Assembly (NCBI RefSeq): GCF_000422645.1
Contig: NZ_KE383897.1
Coordinates: 102,144 to 166,143, forward strand
Origin: Ferrimonas futtsuensis DSM 18154
Lineage (GTDB): Bacteria; Pseudomonadota; Gammaproteobacteria; Enterobacterales; Shewanellaceae
DNA: 64,000 nucleotides
Direction: 5' to 3'
The notes below the pieces were generated by a model that was not told the DNA's origin, made no database searches, and saw nothing but the letters and a program-made list of their open reading frames with translations. Made by a program: the position numbers and the translations under genes. This document shows positions 34,127 to 42,932 of this stretch, in pieces (the first letter of the stretch is position 1; every line of letters begins with the position of its first letter).

Positions 34127-34796
34127 TCTGTTTCAGCCTCTTCTCAAATTGGGACAGCATCAGGGTGAAGCTGTAGGTCAACATCAGGTAGATGATGGCG
34201 CAGGTAAACAGCGGCACCACGTCTTCGAAGGTGCGACTGCGGATGATCTCTCCGGCGCGCATCAGGTCGACGCCGCCGATAAAGCCGATCACCGCAGTCT
34301 CCTTGAGCAACACGATGAATTCGTTGCCCAGAGCCGGCAGGATGTTCTTCACCGCCTGGGGCAGAATCACCTCCTTCATCGCCTGACCCTGAGAGAGGCC
34401 GAGGGAGCGGGCCGCTTCCGTCTGGCCCTTGTCCACCGCCTGGATGCCGGCACGGATGATCTCCGAGATGTAGGCACCGCTGTTGATGCCGAAGGCGATC
34501 ACCGCGGCGGTGATCTTATCCACGTCCAGCGAGGCCAACACGATGAAGTAGAGGATCACCAGCTGGACCACAACCGGGGTGCCGCGAATCACCGACACAT
34601 AGAGGTTGGCCGGCCAGCGCAGGTACCAGTGGCTGGACATCTTCATCAAAGTGGTGCCGATCCCCAGCACCGAGCCGAGCAGAGTAGCCAGTATGGTCAC
34701 CGCCAGGGTGACCTTAAGGCCGCTCCAGATCAGCAGGATGCCCACCATTCCATCCTGGCCGATGGGGGTAAAGAGAGAGTCGATGATCGCCTGCAT
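34119..34796 (-). CDS. Polar amino acid ABC transporter permease
   Basis: 225 residues with about five membrane helices and the HisMQ-type EAA loop ([20 protein letters not shown]) that docks onto the ATPase. Only one permease gene is present, so the channel is presumably a homodimer, unlike the ArtQ/ArtM or HisQ/HisM pairs. It lies 4 nt after the binding-protein gene. Confidence 0.94.
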   Translation of the reverse strand: MQAIIDSLFTPIGQDGMVGILLIWSGLKVTLAVTILATLLGSVLGIGTTLMKMSSHWYLRWPANLYVSVIRGTPVVVQLVILYFIVLASLDVDKITAAVIAFGINSGAYISEIIRAGIQAVDKGQTEAARSLGLSQGQAMKEVILPQAVKNILPALGNEFIVLLKETAVIGFIGGVDLMRAGEIIRSRTFEDVVPLFTCAIIYLMLTYSFTLMLSQFEKRLKQSD

Positions 34797-34800
34797 AGGG

Positions 34801-35523
34801 TTACTTCATGTACTGGGAGATGAGGGCGTCGTACTGGCCATTGGACTTCATCTTGTCCAGGGTGGCGTTGGTCTGCTTGAGCAGTTCGGCGTTCTCCTTG
34901 GAGATCGCCAGACCGTAGTATTCCGGATCAAACGCCAGCTTGGTCAGCTGCAGATCCGGGTTCTTCTTCATGTGATTGGCGGCAGGCTCGCTGTCAAACA
35001 GCACCAGGTCCACTTTGCCGTTTTTCAGCTCCATGATCGCCTCGAAGCCGGTGTTGAACGCCACCACGTTCTGGCTGTACTCCTTGGCCATGATGTCGCC
35101 GGTGGAACCCAGCTGCACGGCGATGGTCTTGCCCTTAAGCTCGTCCGGGCCGGAAGGCGCCTGGCCCTGCTGGGTCAGCACCACCTGGGTGGCTTCGTAG
35201 TAGGGTTGGGAGAAGTTCACCGCTTTTTGGCGCTCCGGGGTGATGGTCATGCCGGCGGCGATCATGTCAATTTTGCCCGCGTTCAGGGCCACAATCAGGG
35301 AGTCGAACTTCATGTTCTCCACCTTGAGGGTCTTGCCGGCGTCTTCGGCAATCTGACGGGCGATGTCGATATCGAACCCTTTGACTTCGTCGCCGTTGGG
35401 GCCACCCATGTATTCAAAGGGAGGGAAGGCGGCGTTGGTGCCGACCACCAGGACGTTCTCTTTCTTTCCACAACCGGTCAGGGTCAGCAGGGAGAGGCTC
35501 AGTACAGCAATGAGTTTCTTCAT
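34801..35523 (-). CDS. Periplasmic amino acid-binding lipoprotein, probably for arginine or other basic amino acids
   Basis: 240 residues. The N terminus MKKLIAVLSLSLLTLTGC has a lipobox (LTGC), so the mature protein is a lipoprotein. The bilobed SBP_bac_3 fold is clear: GTNAAFPPFEY, GFDIDIARQIAEDAGK, LNAGKIDMIAAGMTIT. Substrate choice for a basic amino acid is suggested by the ArgR-type boxes at the promoter and is otherwise uncertain between arginine, lysine and glutamine. It is the first gene of the operon. Confidence 0.9.
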   Translation of the reverse strand: MKKLIAVLSLSLLTLTGCGKKENVLVVGTNAAFPPFEYMGGPNGDEVKGFDIDIARQIAEDAGKTLKVENMKFDSLIVALNAGKIDMIAAGMTITPERQKAVNFSQPYYEATQVVLTQQGQAPSGPDELKGKTIAVQLGSTGDIMAKEYSQNVVAFNTGFEAIMELKNGKVDLVLFDSEPAANHMKKNPDLQLTKLAFDPEYYGLAISKENAELLKQTNATLDKMKSNGQYDALISQYMK

Positions 35524-35567
35524 AATCTGGTCTCTGTTTTCAATGGTTCGATAATTGAGAGAGGCCG

Positions 35568-35597
35568 ACTATAGGACAGGGGCAAATGCTTAGTCAA
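35568..35597 (-). promoter_or_regulatory. Sigma-70 promoter of the amino acid ABC operon
   Basis: On the minus strand, TTGACT (35592-35597) and TATAGT (35568-35573) are spaced by 18 nt. The distance to the binding-protein ATG at 35523 leaves a leader of about 35-40 nt. It abuts the ArgR-like boxes just upstream. Confidence 0.65.
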
Positions 35598-35628
35598 TAA
35601 CTATGCGTTCAGAATGAATTAAAATGCG
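35598..35628. promoter_or_regulatory. Tandem ARG-box-like operator
   Basis: TGAATTAAAATGCG (35615-35628) matches 12 of 14 positions of the ARG box TGAATwwwwATTCA. A weaker copy (9 of 14) occupies 35598-35611, exactly 3 bp away, the spacing typical of paired ArgR boxes. It lies immediately upstream of the -35, which suggests arginine-responsive control. Confidence 0.5.
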
Positions 35629-35749
35629 TTTGATTGCGTTGTTTTTCACCAGTTTTGAACAACGATGCAACCAATGCTATTGGCTTAACGCTATGAGGGA
35701 GTGTGTTCACTGTCCAGACAGACATCTCAAACATGCAGCGATTGAATAT

Positions 35750-36739
35750 TTATGCATTGGCCTTGAGGGGGAAGGATTTGTGAGTCATCAGCAGCAACAG
35801 GGCGGTCCCCGCCACCAGAGCCAGGGTGGATCCCATGCGGTAGAGGCTGGAGAAGAACAGGTCCTGTTGCCCAGGCACCACGCCGGACATCAGCACGGTG
35901 ACCGCTGAGGTGCCGGCAAATCCGATGGCGCCACGCTCGCCGCCCTGGCAGACCAGCGACAGGAAGGGGCCCAAAGCCAGGGAGAAGGCCGCCAGGTAGA
36001 GCAACAGATGGTCCAGGTAGGAGAACAGCAGCAGTTGTAGCGTCAGGGTGAGGGCACAGCCCAGCAGGGTGCCCACCAGTCTGGCGCGGGAGGCGACAAA
36101 GCTGCCCATCAGGCTCATGGGGGCCAACAGCAGCACCGCGGCCGCCTGAGCCGAGAGGGTGTCCGCCAGATCCATACATTGAAACAGCAGATAGAGAAGC
36201 ATCACCATGCCCCAGGTGATGCGCAGGCCATGGGCGACCTGCTCCGGTGTCTGTGGCGGAGGCCCAGGCATGGGCTGGGGGTCATCCGTCGGGATAAGCA
36301 GCAGCATCAGGGCGGCCATCACCGAAGCCAGCAGGGCAGAGAAAAACAGATCCAGGCTGAAGTCCATCAGATCGAAACCGGCAAAACTGCCCACGTTCAT
36401 CATGACAGACCCTATGGACAGGTTAACAAAGCCAAACATGTAGCTGGCGGGGTGGGTCATGGTGATGCAGCTGATGGCCATCCACAATGCCATGGCGGCC
36501 AGGGTCAACAGGGGGAAGGGCTGGAGAAAACCAAGAATCAGGTTGGCCAGCAACCCGGTGAAGCCGACGGACAGCAGCAGTTGGCCTACCACATAGCCGT
36601 TCCAGCTCTGCAGCCGCGACAGCAGCACCACCAGCAGCAGCGGCGCGAACATGGCACCGTAGCTCCAGTTGCCCAGCGTCGCCACCACAAAGGCGATGCT
36701 GGCGCCAAGCCAAAGCCGCTTGAGCATCTGCACAGCCAT
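35750..36739 (-). CDS. DUF2955 / FUSC-like inner-membrane protein of an efflux pair
   Basis: 329 residues with about ten hydrophobic helices in two halves separated by a proline-rich loop (PTDDPQPMPGPPPQTPEQ, residues ~150-167). It resembles DUF2955 proteins, distant relatives of the aromatic-acid exporter AaeB. Its start overlaps the stop of the HlyD-family gene by one base, so the two form a tightly coupled pair. The probable role is export of a small aromatic or toxic compound; the substrate is unknown. Confidence 0.82.
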   Translation of the reverse strand: MAVQMLKRLWLGASIAFVVATLGNWSYGAMFAPLLLVVLLSRLQSWNGYVVGQLLLSVGFTGLLANLILGFLQPFPLLTLAAMALWMAISCITMTHPASYMFGFVNLSIGSVMMNVGSFAGFDLMDFSLDLFFSALLASVMAALMLLLIPTDDPQPMPGPPPQTPEQVAHGLRITWGMVMLLYLLFQCMDLADTLSAQAAAVLLLAPMSLMGSFVASRARLVGTLLGCALTLTLQLLLFSYLDHLLLYLAAFSLALGPFLSLVCQGGERGAIGFAGTSAVTVLMSGVVPGQQDLFFSSLYRMGSTLALVAGTALLLLMTHKSFPLKANA

Positions 36740-37800
36740 CAGTAGATGAAGTGCAGGTGGCTGATGAGGGCGATCTGCACCTGGGCCAGGGTGCGCCAGA
36801 GTGGGCTCTCATCCGGGTAGAGCACTACGGAAGCACGGGAGCCGATAAACAGTTGCTGAGGCAGCAGGTCGTCCGAGTTGAGGTTCACCCTGACCCTCTG
36901 GGAGTCCCTTACCCAGCGGTTGCTTATCTGGATGCTGGACAGGGCGCCATTGGCGGTCTGCTGCGCCTGGGCGACCCCCATGTCACGGCTGTCCAGGGTG
37001 AGGGGGAACACCTCTCCGGGCAGGGCATCGTAAGCCACCAGGGCGCGGGAGTGGTTGTCCATCAGGGCCAGAGCCTTCTCTCTGAAATCGGCGGTGATCC
37101 ACAGGGAGTTCTCCGGAACAAAGGAGAGCAGGGGTTGGTGGGCGTTGGCGTAGCTGCCGGTGATCAGCTGCAGGTTGGAGACCACACCATCCTCCGGCGC
37201 ACGGATCTGGGTGTAACTAAGGTTGAGTTTTGCCTGGTTGAGGGTGTTCAGAGCCATCTCCACCGCAGAGATGGTGCCGTCGCCCCACTGGGCCTTCAGG
37301 GTCTGCAGCTGCTGCCGGGCCATATCCCGCTCCGCTTCTGCCCCAAGGTAGGCGGTGCGGCTCTGATCCAGCACCGATTGCGACACCAGCTGGCGCTCAC
37401 CCACCTTGCGGGTGCGCACATACTCCTTATGAGCGTGCTCATAGCCGATCTGGGCCCTGGATAGCTGGGCCTCTGCGGCACCGATCTGAGCCTGCAGAGC
37501 CTGTTGCTGCTCCCTGGCTTGCTGCAGGGCTATCTCCGCCTGAGTCACCGCCAGTCGATAGCGGCGGTCATCCAGAGAAAACAGCAGTTGGCCGGCAGTG
37601 ACCCTCTGGTTGTTCTCCACCTCAACCGAGGTGACCGAGCCGGACACCTCGGTGGCCAATTGCACCACCTGTCCCTGAACTCGGCCTTCGGTGGTCAGGG
37701 GCGCGAAGCGGTCGGAAACCACCACATAGAGCAGTACCAGCAGGAACAGCAGCAGCAGGGCGCGGGTCCAGCGTTTGAAAAGGGTGTCGAGTGCGGGCAT
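36739..37800 (-). CDS. HlyD-family membrane fusion protein (EmrA/AaeA-like)
   Basis: 353 residues with one N-terminal membrane helix (~13-31), a biotinyl-lipoyl-like half motif (VVQLATEVSGSVTSVEVENN), a long alpha-helical hairpin (~75-190) and the second half motif near 195-235 (IRAPEDGVVSNLQ). It bridges the inner-membrane partner encoded next to an outer-membrane channel. It is divergent from a LysR gene, the layout of the aaeR-aaeAB locus, which supports a small efflux system under LysR control. Confidence 0.92.
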   Translation of the reverse strand: MPALDTLFKRWTRALLLLFLLVLLYVVVSDRFAPLTTEGRVQGQVVQLATEVSGSVTSVEVENNQRVTAGQLLFSLDDRRYRLAVTQAEIALQQAREQQQALQAQIGAAEAQLSRAQIGYEHAHKEYVRTRKVGERQLVSQSVLDQSRTAYLGAEAERDMARQQLQTLKAQWGDGTISAVEMALNTLNQAKLNLSYTQIRAPEDGVVSNLQLITGSYANAHQPLLSFVPENSLWITADFREKALALMDNHSRALVAYDALPGEVFPLTLDSRDMGVAQAQQTANGALSSIQISNRWVRDSQRVRVNLNSDDLLPQQLFIGSRASVVLYPDESPLWRTLAQVQIALISHLHFIY

Positions 37801-37897
37801 TGGAAGGCCTGGTTAATTCGCGGTGCGCCAGTATAGGGTCTGTTATTGGTTTCATGAAGGCGGCATAATGGTTCACATATGACCTAAAATTGAGACA

Positions 37898-38770
37898 ATG
37901 ATGAGTCAGCTGGATGATCTAAATCTGTTTGTGATGACCGTCAGGCATCAAGGGATCAGTGCGGCAGCTAAGGCGGCGGGCATGCCCAGATCCCGCGTCA
38001 GCCGGCGGCTGCAGGAGCTTGAGCGTGCTCTGGGGTGCCAACTGCTGATCCGCACCACCCGCCACATCGAGCTGACCGAGAATGGCCGCATGCTCTATGA
38101 ACAGACTCAGGGGCAGTTGGATACCGCCAATCAGGCGATGGTGCGGCTCAAGGAGCGCAGGATGCAGATGGAGGGGGCTCTGCGAATGGCGGTGCCGGCG
38201 GCGGTGGCCTCATCGCCCACCTTCATCACCATGATGCAGCAGTATATGCAGCGTTATCCCAAGGTCAGCCTGGAGGTGTTCTATCACCAGAGAAGTGTCG
38301 ATCTGCAGCGAGAGCGCATCGATATCCAGCTTCTGCCGTCGGAGGCGGAGGTGATCAATCTCGATTATGTGCGCCAGAGCCTGCAGCCTTTCCCCTGTTG
38401 CTGGGCGGCCACCACGGACTACCTGGAGACACATGGGCGGCCTGCCGACGAGAGCGAACTGCAGCAGCACGCCTTGCTAGCCAGCCGCCACATTGCGGCG
38501 TTTTTGCAGCGGGATCTCAGCTTTCGCTTTCGCACCGATGATCTGCACCTGGTGCAGCAACTGACCTGTCAGGGGATGGGCATCGGCTTGCTGCCCAGGG
38601 TGTTTGTGGCCCGGGCCCAGGACGAGTTCAGCCTGGAGCCGCTGTTTGGTGAGCGTCAGGCGGGAGAGGTGGGGCTGAGCCTCATCTACTCATGCCGCAC
38701 CTTCCTGCCGGAGAAGACCCGCAAGATGATCGATCACATCCGCGAGACCTTCAGTTCTCTAGGCAGGTAG
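37898..38770 (+). CDS. LysR-family transcriptional regulator
   Basis: 290 residues. The N-terminal winged helix (DLNLFVMTVRHQGISAAAKA, then SRVSRRLQELERALGCQLL) and a periplasmic-binding-like effector domain are both present. It is divergent from the HlyD/DUF2955 pair across 97 bp and likely controls it. Its stop lies 9 nt before the stop of the convergent ABC-2 permease gene. Confidence 0.92.
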   Translation: MMSQLDDLNLFVMTVRHQGISAAAKAAGMPRSRVSRRLQELERALGCQLLIRTTRHIELTENGRMLYEQTQGQLDTANQAMVRLKERRMQMEGALRMAVPAAVASSPTFITMMQQYMQRYPKVSLEVFYHQRSVDLQRERIDIQLLPSEAEVINLDYVRQSLQPFPCCWAATTDYLETHGRPADESELQQHALLASRHIAAFLQRDLSFRFRTDDLHLVQQLTCQGMGIGLLPRVFVARAQDEFSLEPLFGERQAGEVGLSLIYSCRTFLPEKTRKMIDHIRETFSSLGR

Positions 38771-38779
38771 TGGTGCCGG

Positions 38780-39763
38780 TTAGCTCCAGCGGAATCGCCA
38801 GCTGGCCAGGGCCAGACTCACCAAAGTGATGGCCGCCAGGGGCCACAGGTGATGAGCAATGGCAAAGAGTCCGGCCCCGTCGATGATCACCGCCCGGTTG
38901 GCGTCGTTCATGTGGGTCAGCGGCAGCAAGTCCGCCAGGGTGCGCACCCAGGGGGAGCTGCCCTCCAGGCTGAACCAGATCCCCGACAGCAGCATCATCG
39001 GCCAGGAGAGCAGGTTGAGGATGCCGTTGGAGAGTTCCTCTGAACGTGTGCGGCTGGCCACCAGCAGGCCGAGGCTGATCATCGCCGCGCCGCCCAGGGT
39101 GGTATTGACCAGCAGCAGCAGCGGGTTGCCCACCACGTCGATGGAAAAGATCAGCGCCACCAGGGTAAAGACCGCCACAGAGGTGGCGACAATGGCGCCC
39201 AGGCGGCTGAGCATCTGTGACGCGAGAAACTGCCAGGGTCGCAGGGGAGTCACCTGCATCCGCTTGAGCACCCCGGTGCGGCGATAGCGTACCACCACAT
39301 AGCCGACGCCGTAGAGGGCGGAGAACATCATGTTCATGCCGATGATCCCCGGCAGCAGCCACTCCACGTGGCTGACCGCCTCTCCCTGAATACTTTCGGG
39401 ATTCAACTGGGGCAGGCGGGCTACCACCAGTTGTTCGGCGATGTAGCCCCGGCTGGAGTCTGGATTGACCCAGTAGTGCTGGCTGTCGATGGCCAGATCC
39501 ACCAGATGGCGGGCCACCTTGTGTTTGGCCTCCTCAAGGCTGGCGTAGTGGATGTACTCGATGTGGTCGAGGCTTTGCAGGGCCGATGGAATGGCGGTGT
39601 TGCCCACCAGGCCAATTTGATACAGGGGGCGCTGATCGTCGTCAAACACCAGCGCCAGGGCGATGATCAGCACCAGAGGAAACACCAGGGACCACCCCAG
39701 GGCAGAGCGGTCTCGGCAGAACTCCAGGTTGCGGGCGTGGATCAGGGCGAGTAGGGCGTTCAT
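38780..39763 (-). CDS. ABC-2 type exporter permease
   Basis: 327 residues. An N-terminal membrane helix (~24-42) precedes a ~110-residue extracytoplasmic domain, followed by a block of five to six helices with the ABC2 signature GYVVVRYRRTGVLKRMQVTPL and LLSWPMMLLSGIWF. This layout is that of YhhJ/YbhR-type or drug/lipid exporters. It overlaps the ATPase gene by 4 nt. The transported substrate is unknown. Confidence 0.9.
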   Translation of the reverse strand: MNALLALIHARNLEFCRDRSALGWSLVFPLVLIIALALVFDDDQRPLYQIGLVGNTAIPSALQSLDHIEYIHYASLEEAKHKVARHLVDLAIDSQHYWVNPDSSRGYIAEQLVVARLPQLNPESIQGEAVSHVEWLLPGIIGMNMMFSALYGVGYVVVRYRRTGVLKRMQVTPLRPWQFLASQMLSRLGAIVATSVAVFTLVALIFSIDVVGNPLLLLVNTTLGGAAMISLGLLVASRTRSEELSNGILNLLSWPMMLLSGIWFSLEGSSPWVRTLADLLPLTHMNDANRAVIIDGAGLFAIAHHLWPLAAITLVSLALASWRFRWS

Positions 39764-40671
39764 GGCTGCAGTTGGCTCCCGGTCAGCTTCAGGTAGAGGT
39801 CGTCCAGATTGGGCGCCCTGACGGTCAGCCCCTGCAGGGGCAGATTGTGGCGGCTAAGCCAGTTCAGCGCATCCTGGGTGTCGTCGCACTCCAGCACCAG
39901 TTGGTCGCCCTGGCGCCACAGCGGATAGCGGTCATCTTCGGGGACGGCCGACTGGCCCGAGTCCAGCAGGGTGATCAGGTGGGGACGGAAATGGTCCTGG
40001 AGCAGCACCTCAGGGGCTTCCTCGGCGACGATGCGGCCTCGCTCCATGATGGCGATGCGGTCACAGAGTTGCTGGGCTTCATCCATGTAGTGGGTGGTCA
40101 GCACCAGGGTTTTACCCTGATCCTTGAGGGTGCGCACCAGTTGCCAGAACTTGAGCCTGGCCTGGGGATCCAGGCCGGTGGTGGGCTCATCCAGGAACAG
40201 CAGCTCCGGGTCATTGACCAGACTCATGGCCAGCAGCAATCGCTGCCGTTGCCCTCCGGAGAGGTGAAAGTGAAGCTTATCCGCCACCTCCTGCAACTGA
40301 CACAGCTCAATCAGATCCGAGATCTTGGCCTTTTTGGGGTAGAAACTGGCGAACAGTTTCAGGCAGTCGCGTACGCTCAGGTAGTCGGGCAGGGCGGTAG
40401 ATTGAAACTGGATGCCAATGGCCTGTTTGTACTTGTTGTCTAGCGCAAAGCCTCGAAACAGCACCTTGCCCTTAGCAGGGGGAAGGACGCCTTCCAGCAT
40501 AGACAGGGTGGTGGATTTTCCGGCGCCATTGGGCCCCAGCAAACCAAAGCAGCTGCCTTGGTTGATATTGAGATCGACTCCGTCCACCGCCCTGTGGTCG
40601 TCGTATTGGTAGTGCAGTTGTCGGGCTTGGAGCAGAGCGTTCAAGGTGGGCCTTCGAGATACCGGGGACAT
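39760..40671 (-). CDS. ABC-2 type exporter ATPase
   Basis: 303 residues. Walker A is LLGPNGAGKSTT, the signature is LSGGQRQRLLLAMSL, Walker B is LLFLDEPTTGLDPQ, and the H-loop is in LTTHYMDEAQQLCDRIA. It belongs to the CcmA/DrrA-like exporter class. The C-terminal ~70 residues are a small extra domain common in this class. It pairs with the permease encoded downstream. Confidence 0.93.
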   Translation of the reverse strand: MSPVSRRPTLNALLQARQLHYQYDDHRAVDGVDLNINQGSCFGLLGPNGAGKSTTLSMLEGVLPPAKGKVLFRGFALDNKYKQAIGIQFQSTALPDYLSVRDCLKLFASFYPKKAKISDLIELCQLQEVADKLHFHLSGGQRQRLLLAMSLVNDPELLFLDEPTTGLDPQARLKFWQLVRTLKDQGKTLVLTTHYMDEAQQLCDRIAIMERGRIVAEEAPEVLLQDHFRPHLITLLDSGQSAVPEDDRYPLWRQGDQLVLECDDTQDALNWLSRHNLPLQGLTVRAPNLDDLYLKLTGSQLQP

Positions 40672-40843
40672 TACCGCTATTGTCCCGGCTTCTTGCAGGG
40701 CGATTCACTGTGAGTTTTAACAGAGTTTTTCATTGGGTGTGGCAATCGTGCAGTGGCTCAGGTTTTGGTGGCCTGACGCTGGCCTGGAACAGTGTCGGCG
40801 CTATGCTGGCGGGAAATTCGACGGCAACGGGCGGAGAAAACCC

Positions 40844-41728
40844 ATGCTTACATCTATCCAGGTGCGCCTGACTCTGTGTCTGGCGCTGTTGCTGTTTCTG
40901 CCCGGAGCCTGGGCAGCACGGATTGTGTCTCTGGCACCCAACTGGAGTCATACGGTGTCTGCCGTCGGGGCGGAAGAGGAGTTGGTGGGCGTGACCCGCT
41001 ATGCCCGTTTTCCACAGAGCATTCCCGACAAGGTGGCCAAAGGCGAGTTGGCGGTGGTGGGTGGGTTTACCGACATCGACCCCGATGTGGTCGCCGCCCT
41101 TAAACCGGACCTGGCGCTGACCGCTTCCGGGTTGCAGCTGGGGCTGAAGGCGGAACTGGAAAAACGCGGCATCAAGGTGATCCATATGGAGGAGCGCAGC
41201 CTGGCGGAGGTGTACGCCAAGATCCGCGCACTGGGAGAGGCCATAGATCATCGGCCTCAGGCGGCTGCCTTGGTGGACTCCATCCGGGCTGGCCTGGACA
41301 AGTTGGCCAGTCAGTACGCAGCCGGTGAGCCTCTCAAGGTCTATTACGAAATCAACTACCTCTACAAGTGTGTGCCGGGGGCGGATTCCTACATCAGTGA
41401 GTTGATCCGCCTGGTGGGGGGGGAGCCGGTGTTTGCAGAGCGAGCCGGCATGGCGCCGACTGTCACCTGGCCCGAAGTGGTGCAGTCAAACCCCCAAGTG
41501 ATATTGCTGCCCACCTGGCCTGGCGCCACCGGACCGGTGTTTGAAGGCCCACAGGCCGGCAGCGGCACCACTACAGTGGCGGAAGTTCAGGGGCGCCAGG
41601 GGGCAGAGAGTGTCTTTGCCGTGCAGCATCACCAGGTGAAGTTCATCGATTCTGCGGTCACCAAACAGGCCGGACCCTCGATAGTGACCGCCGCACGCCT
41701 GCTGGGTGAGGCGATCCACGGTAAGTAG
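40844..41728 (+). CDS. BtuF-like periplasmic cobalamin/metal-chelate binding protein
   Basis: 294 residues from ATG 40844 (GGAG upstream). The signal peptide ends near FLPGAWA. The two-lobed helical-backbone receptor pattern is clear: ARIVSLAPNWSHTVSAVGAE, the VVGGFTDIDPDVVAALKPDL segment, and a C-terminal EPVFAERAG...WPEVVQSNPQVILLP. BtuF (cobalamin) is the nearest type by pattern, but heme, cobamide or siderophore carriers look similar. No permease or ATPase gene of its own is adjacent, and no B12 riboswitch was recognised in the 170 bp upstream. Confidence 0.8.
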   Translation: MLTSIQVRLTLCLALLLFLPGAWAARIVSLAPNWSHTVSAVGAEEELVGVTRYARFPQSIPDKVAKGELAVVGGFTDIDPDVVAALKPDLALTASGLQLGLKAELEKRGIKVIHMEERSLAEVYAKIRALGEAIDHRPQAAALVDSIRAGLDKLASQYAAGEPLKVYYEINYLYKCVPGADSYISELIRLVGGEPVFAERAGMAPTVTWPEVVQSNPQVILLPTWPGATGPVFEGPQAGSGTTTVAEVQGRQGAESVFAVQHHQVKFIDSAVTKQAGPSIVTAARLLGEAIHGK

Positions 41729-41826
41729 CACAACACTGGGAAAACCCACATAGAAGCGGTCAACTTCCCAGGGGTAGTATGTGCTTGAGTGATTCATCAT
41801 ATTGAACCTTAACTTTTTCAGCGTTT

Positions 41827-41851
41827 AACCGGCCTTTGGGCCGGTTTTTTT
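41827..41851 (+). terminator. Rho-independent terminator
   Basis: AACCGGCC (41827-41834) and GGCCGGTT (41839-41846) over TTTG, followed by more T. It separates the binding-protein gene from the cytochrome operon. Confidence 0.9.
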
Positions 41852-41985
41852 ATGTTAACTGGCTGGCAAAAGCCGGATCACTGTGAAAAGCCCCAGAGTA
41901 TTTCACGCCTCATCGGTTTACCGTCAGCCTGTTTGCGGCCCCTTTTCAGGGGGCCGGACCAATAACATTCAAACAGTTGGCAAAC

Positions 41986-42921
41986 ATGATGATGATGAGA
42001 AAAGCGCTGTCCATCGGGGCGGTAACCATGATGGCATTGGGTCTGGGGTTTTCCTCCCAGGCCATGGCCGGAGATGCTGAGCTGCTTACCAAGCTGCAGC
42101 AAAAATTTGAGCAGGGGAAATACTCCAAGAAGGGCGCCGATGGCTGCATGATGTGCCATCGCAAAACCGAGGGGGTGGCTGCCATCTTCGATGGCATTCA
42201 CGGCAATCCCAACGTGGTGAAAGGCCCCATGGCCGGTCTCCAGTGTGAGTCCTGCCACGGCCCTCAGGGCAAACACCGCGGCAAGAATGAGCCGATGATC
42301 ACCTTTGGTGATGACTCCCCTCTGACCGCCGAGATGCAAAACAGCGTCTGCCTGGCTTGTCACGACGACTCCGGCCGCAGTGACTGGCACCTGGGTGCCC
42401 ACGCCTCCGATGACGTCGCCTGCGTAGACTGCCACCAGTTGCACGTGGCCAAGGACCAGGTGCTGACCACCGAGGGACAGAACCAGAGCTGCCAGAGCTG
42501 CCACACCAAGGTCAAGGCCGACAGCCACAAGCGCTCCGCTCACCCCATCAAGTGGGATGAGATGGCCTGCTCCGACTGCCACAACCCTCATGGCTCCCTG
42601 AGTGAGTCCTCCATGAACCAGGCCACCGTCAACGACACCTGCCATCAGTGCCACGCGGACAAGCGCGGTCCCTTCCTGTGGGAGCATGAGCCGGTGATGG
42701 AAGATTGCAGCTTGTGCCACAACGCCCACGGCAGCGTGAACGAAGGGATGCTCAAGACCCGGGTCCCCATGCTGTGCAAGCAGTGCCACAGCGAAGATGG
42801 CCACCCCAGCACCATTCCTGGCGGTAACGGCAGCATTCAAACCGCAGGGCAGGGCTGCCTGAACTGCCACAGCCAGATCCACGGTTCCAACCATCCGTCC
42901 GGCAAGGCGTTCCAGTTCTAA
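41986..42921 (+). CDS. Periplasmic decaheme c-type cytochrome, DmsE/MtrA family
   Basis: About 311 residues; the start could be any of four consecutive ATGs from 41986 to 41995. A signal peptide ends near SSQAMA. Ten CxxCH heme sites are counted (CMMCH, CESCH, CLACH, CVDCH, CQSCH, CSDCH, CHQCH, CSLCH, CKQCH, CLNCH), matching the MtrA/DmsE decaheme family in number and length. It carries electrons across the periplasm and into an MtrB-type barrel. It lies 11 nt before the barrel gene. No outer-membrane cytochrome, DMSO reductase or CymA gene is adjacent, so the final acceptor is unknown. Confidence 0.93.
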   Translation: MMMMRKALSIGAVTMMALGLGFSSQAMAGDAELLTKLQQKFEQGKYSKKGADGCMMCHRKTEGVAAIFDGIHGNPNVVKGPMAGLQCESCHGPQGKHRGKNEPMITFGDDSPLTAEMQNSVCLACHDDSGRSDWHLGAHASDDVACVDCHQLHVAKDQVLTTEGQNQSCQSCHTKVKADSHKRSAHPIKWDEMACSDCHNPHGSLSESSMNQATVNDTCHQCHADKRGPFLWEHEPVMEDCSLCHNAHGSVNEGMLKTRVPMLCKQCHSEDGHPSTIPGGNGSIQTAGQGCLNCHSQIHGSNHPSGKAFQF

Positions 42922-42932
42922 GGGGTGAGACC

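Noticed and set aside
40700..40843. Second cobalamin riboswitch before the BtuF-like gene
   Set aside because: A GGGAAATTC stretch is suggestive, but the GCAACTGTA-type box and closing element are missing.
41880..41920. CRP-like TGTGA...TTCAC pair before the cytochrome gene
   Set aside because: The half-sites are spaced far too widely for a CRP dimer.
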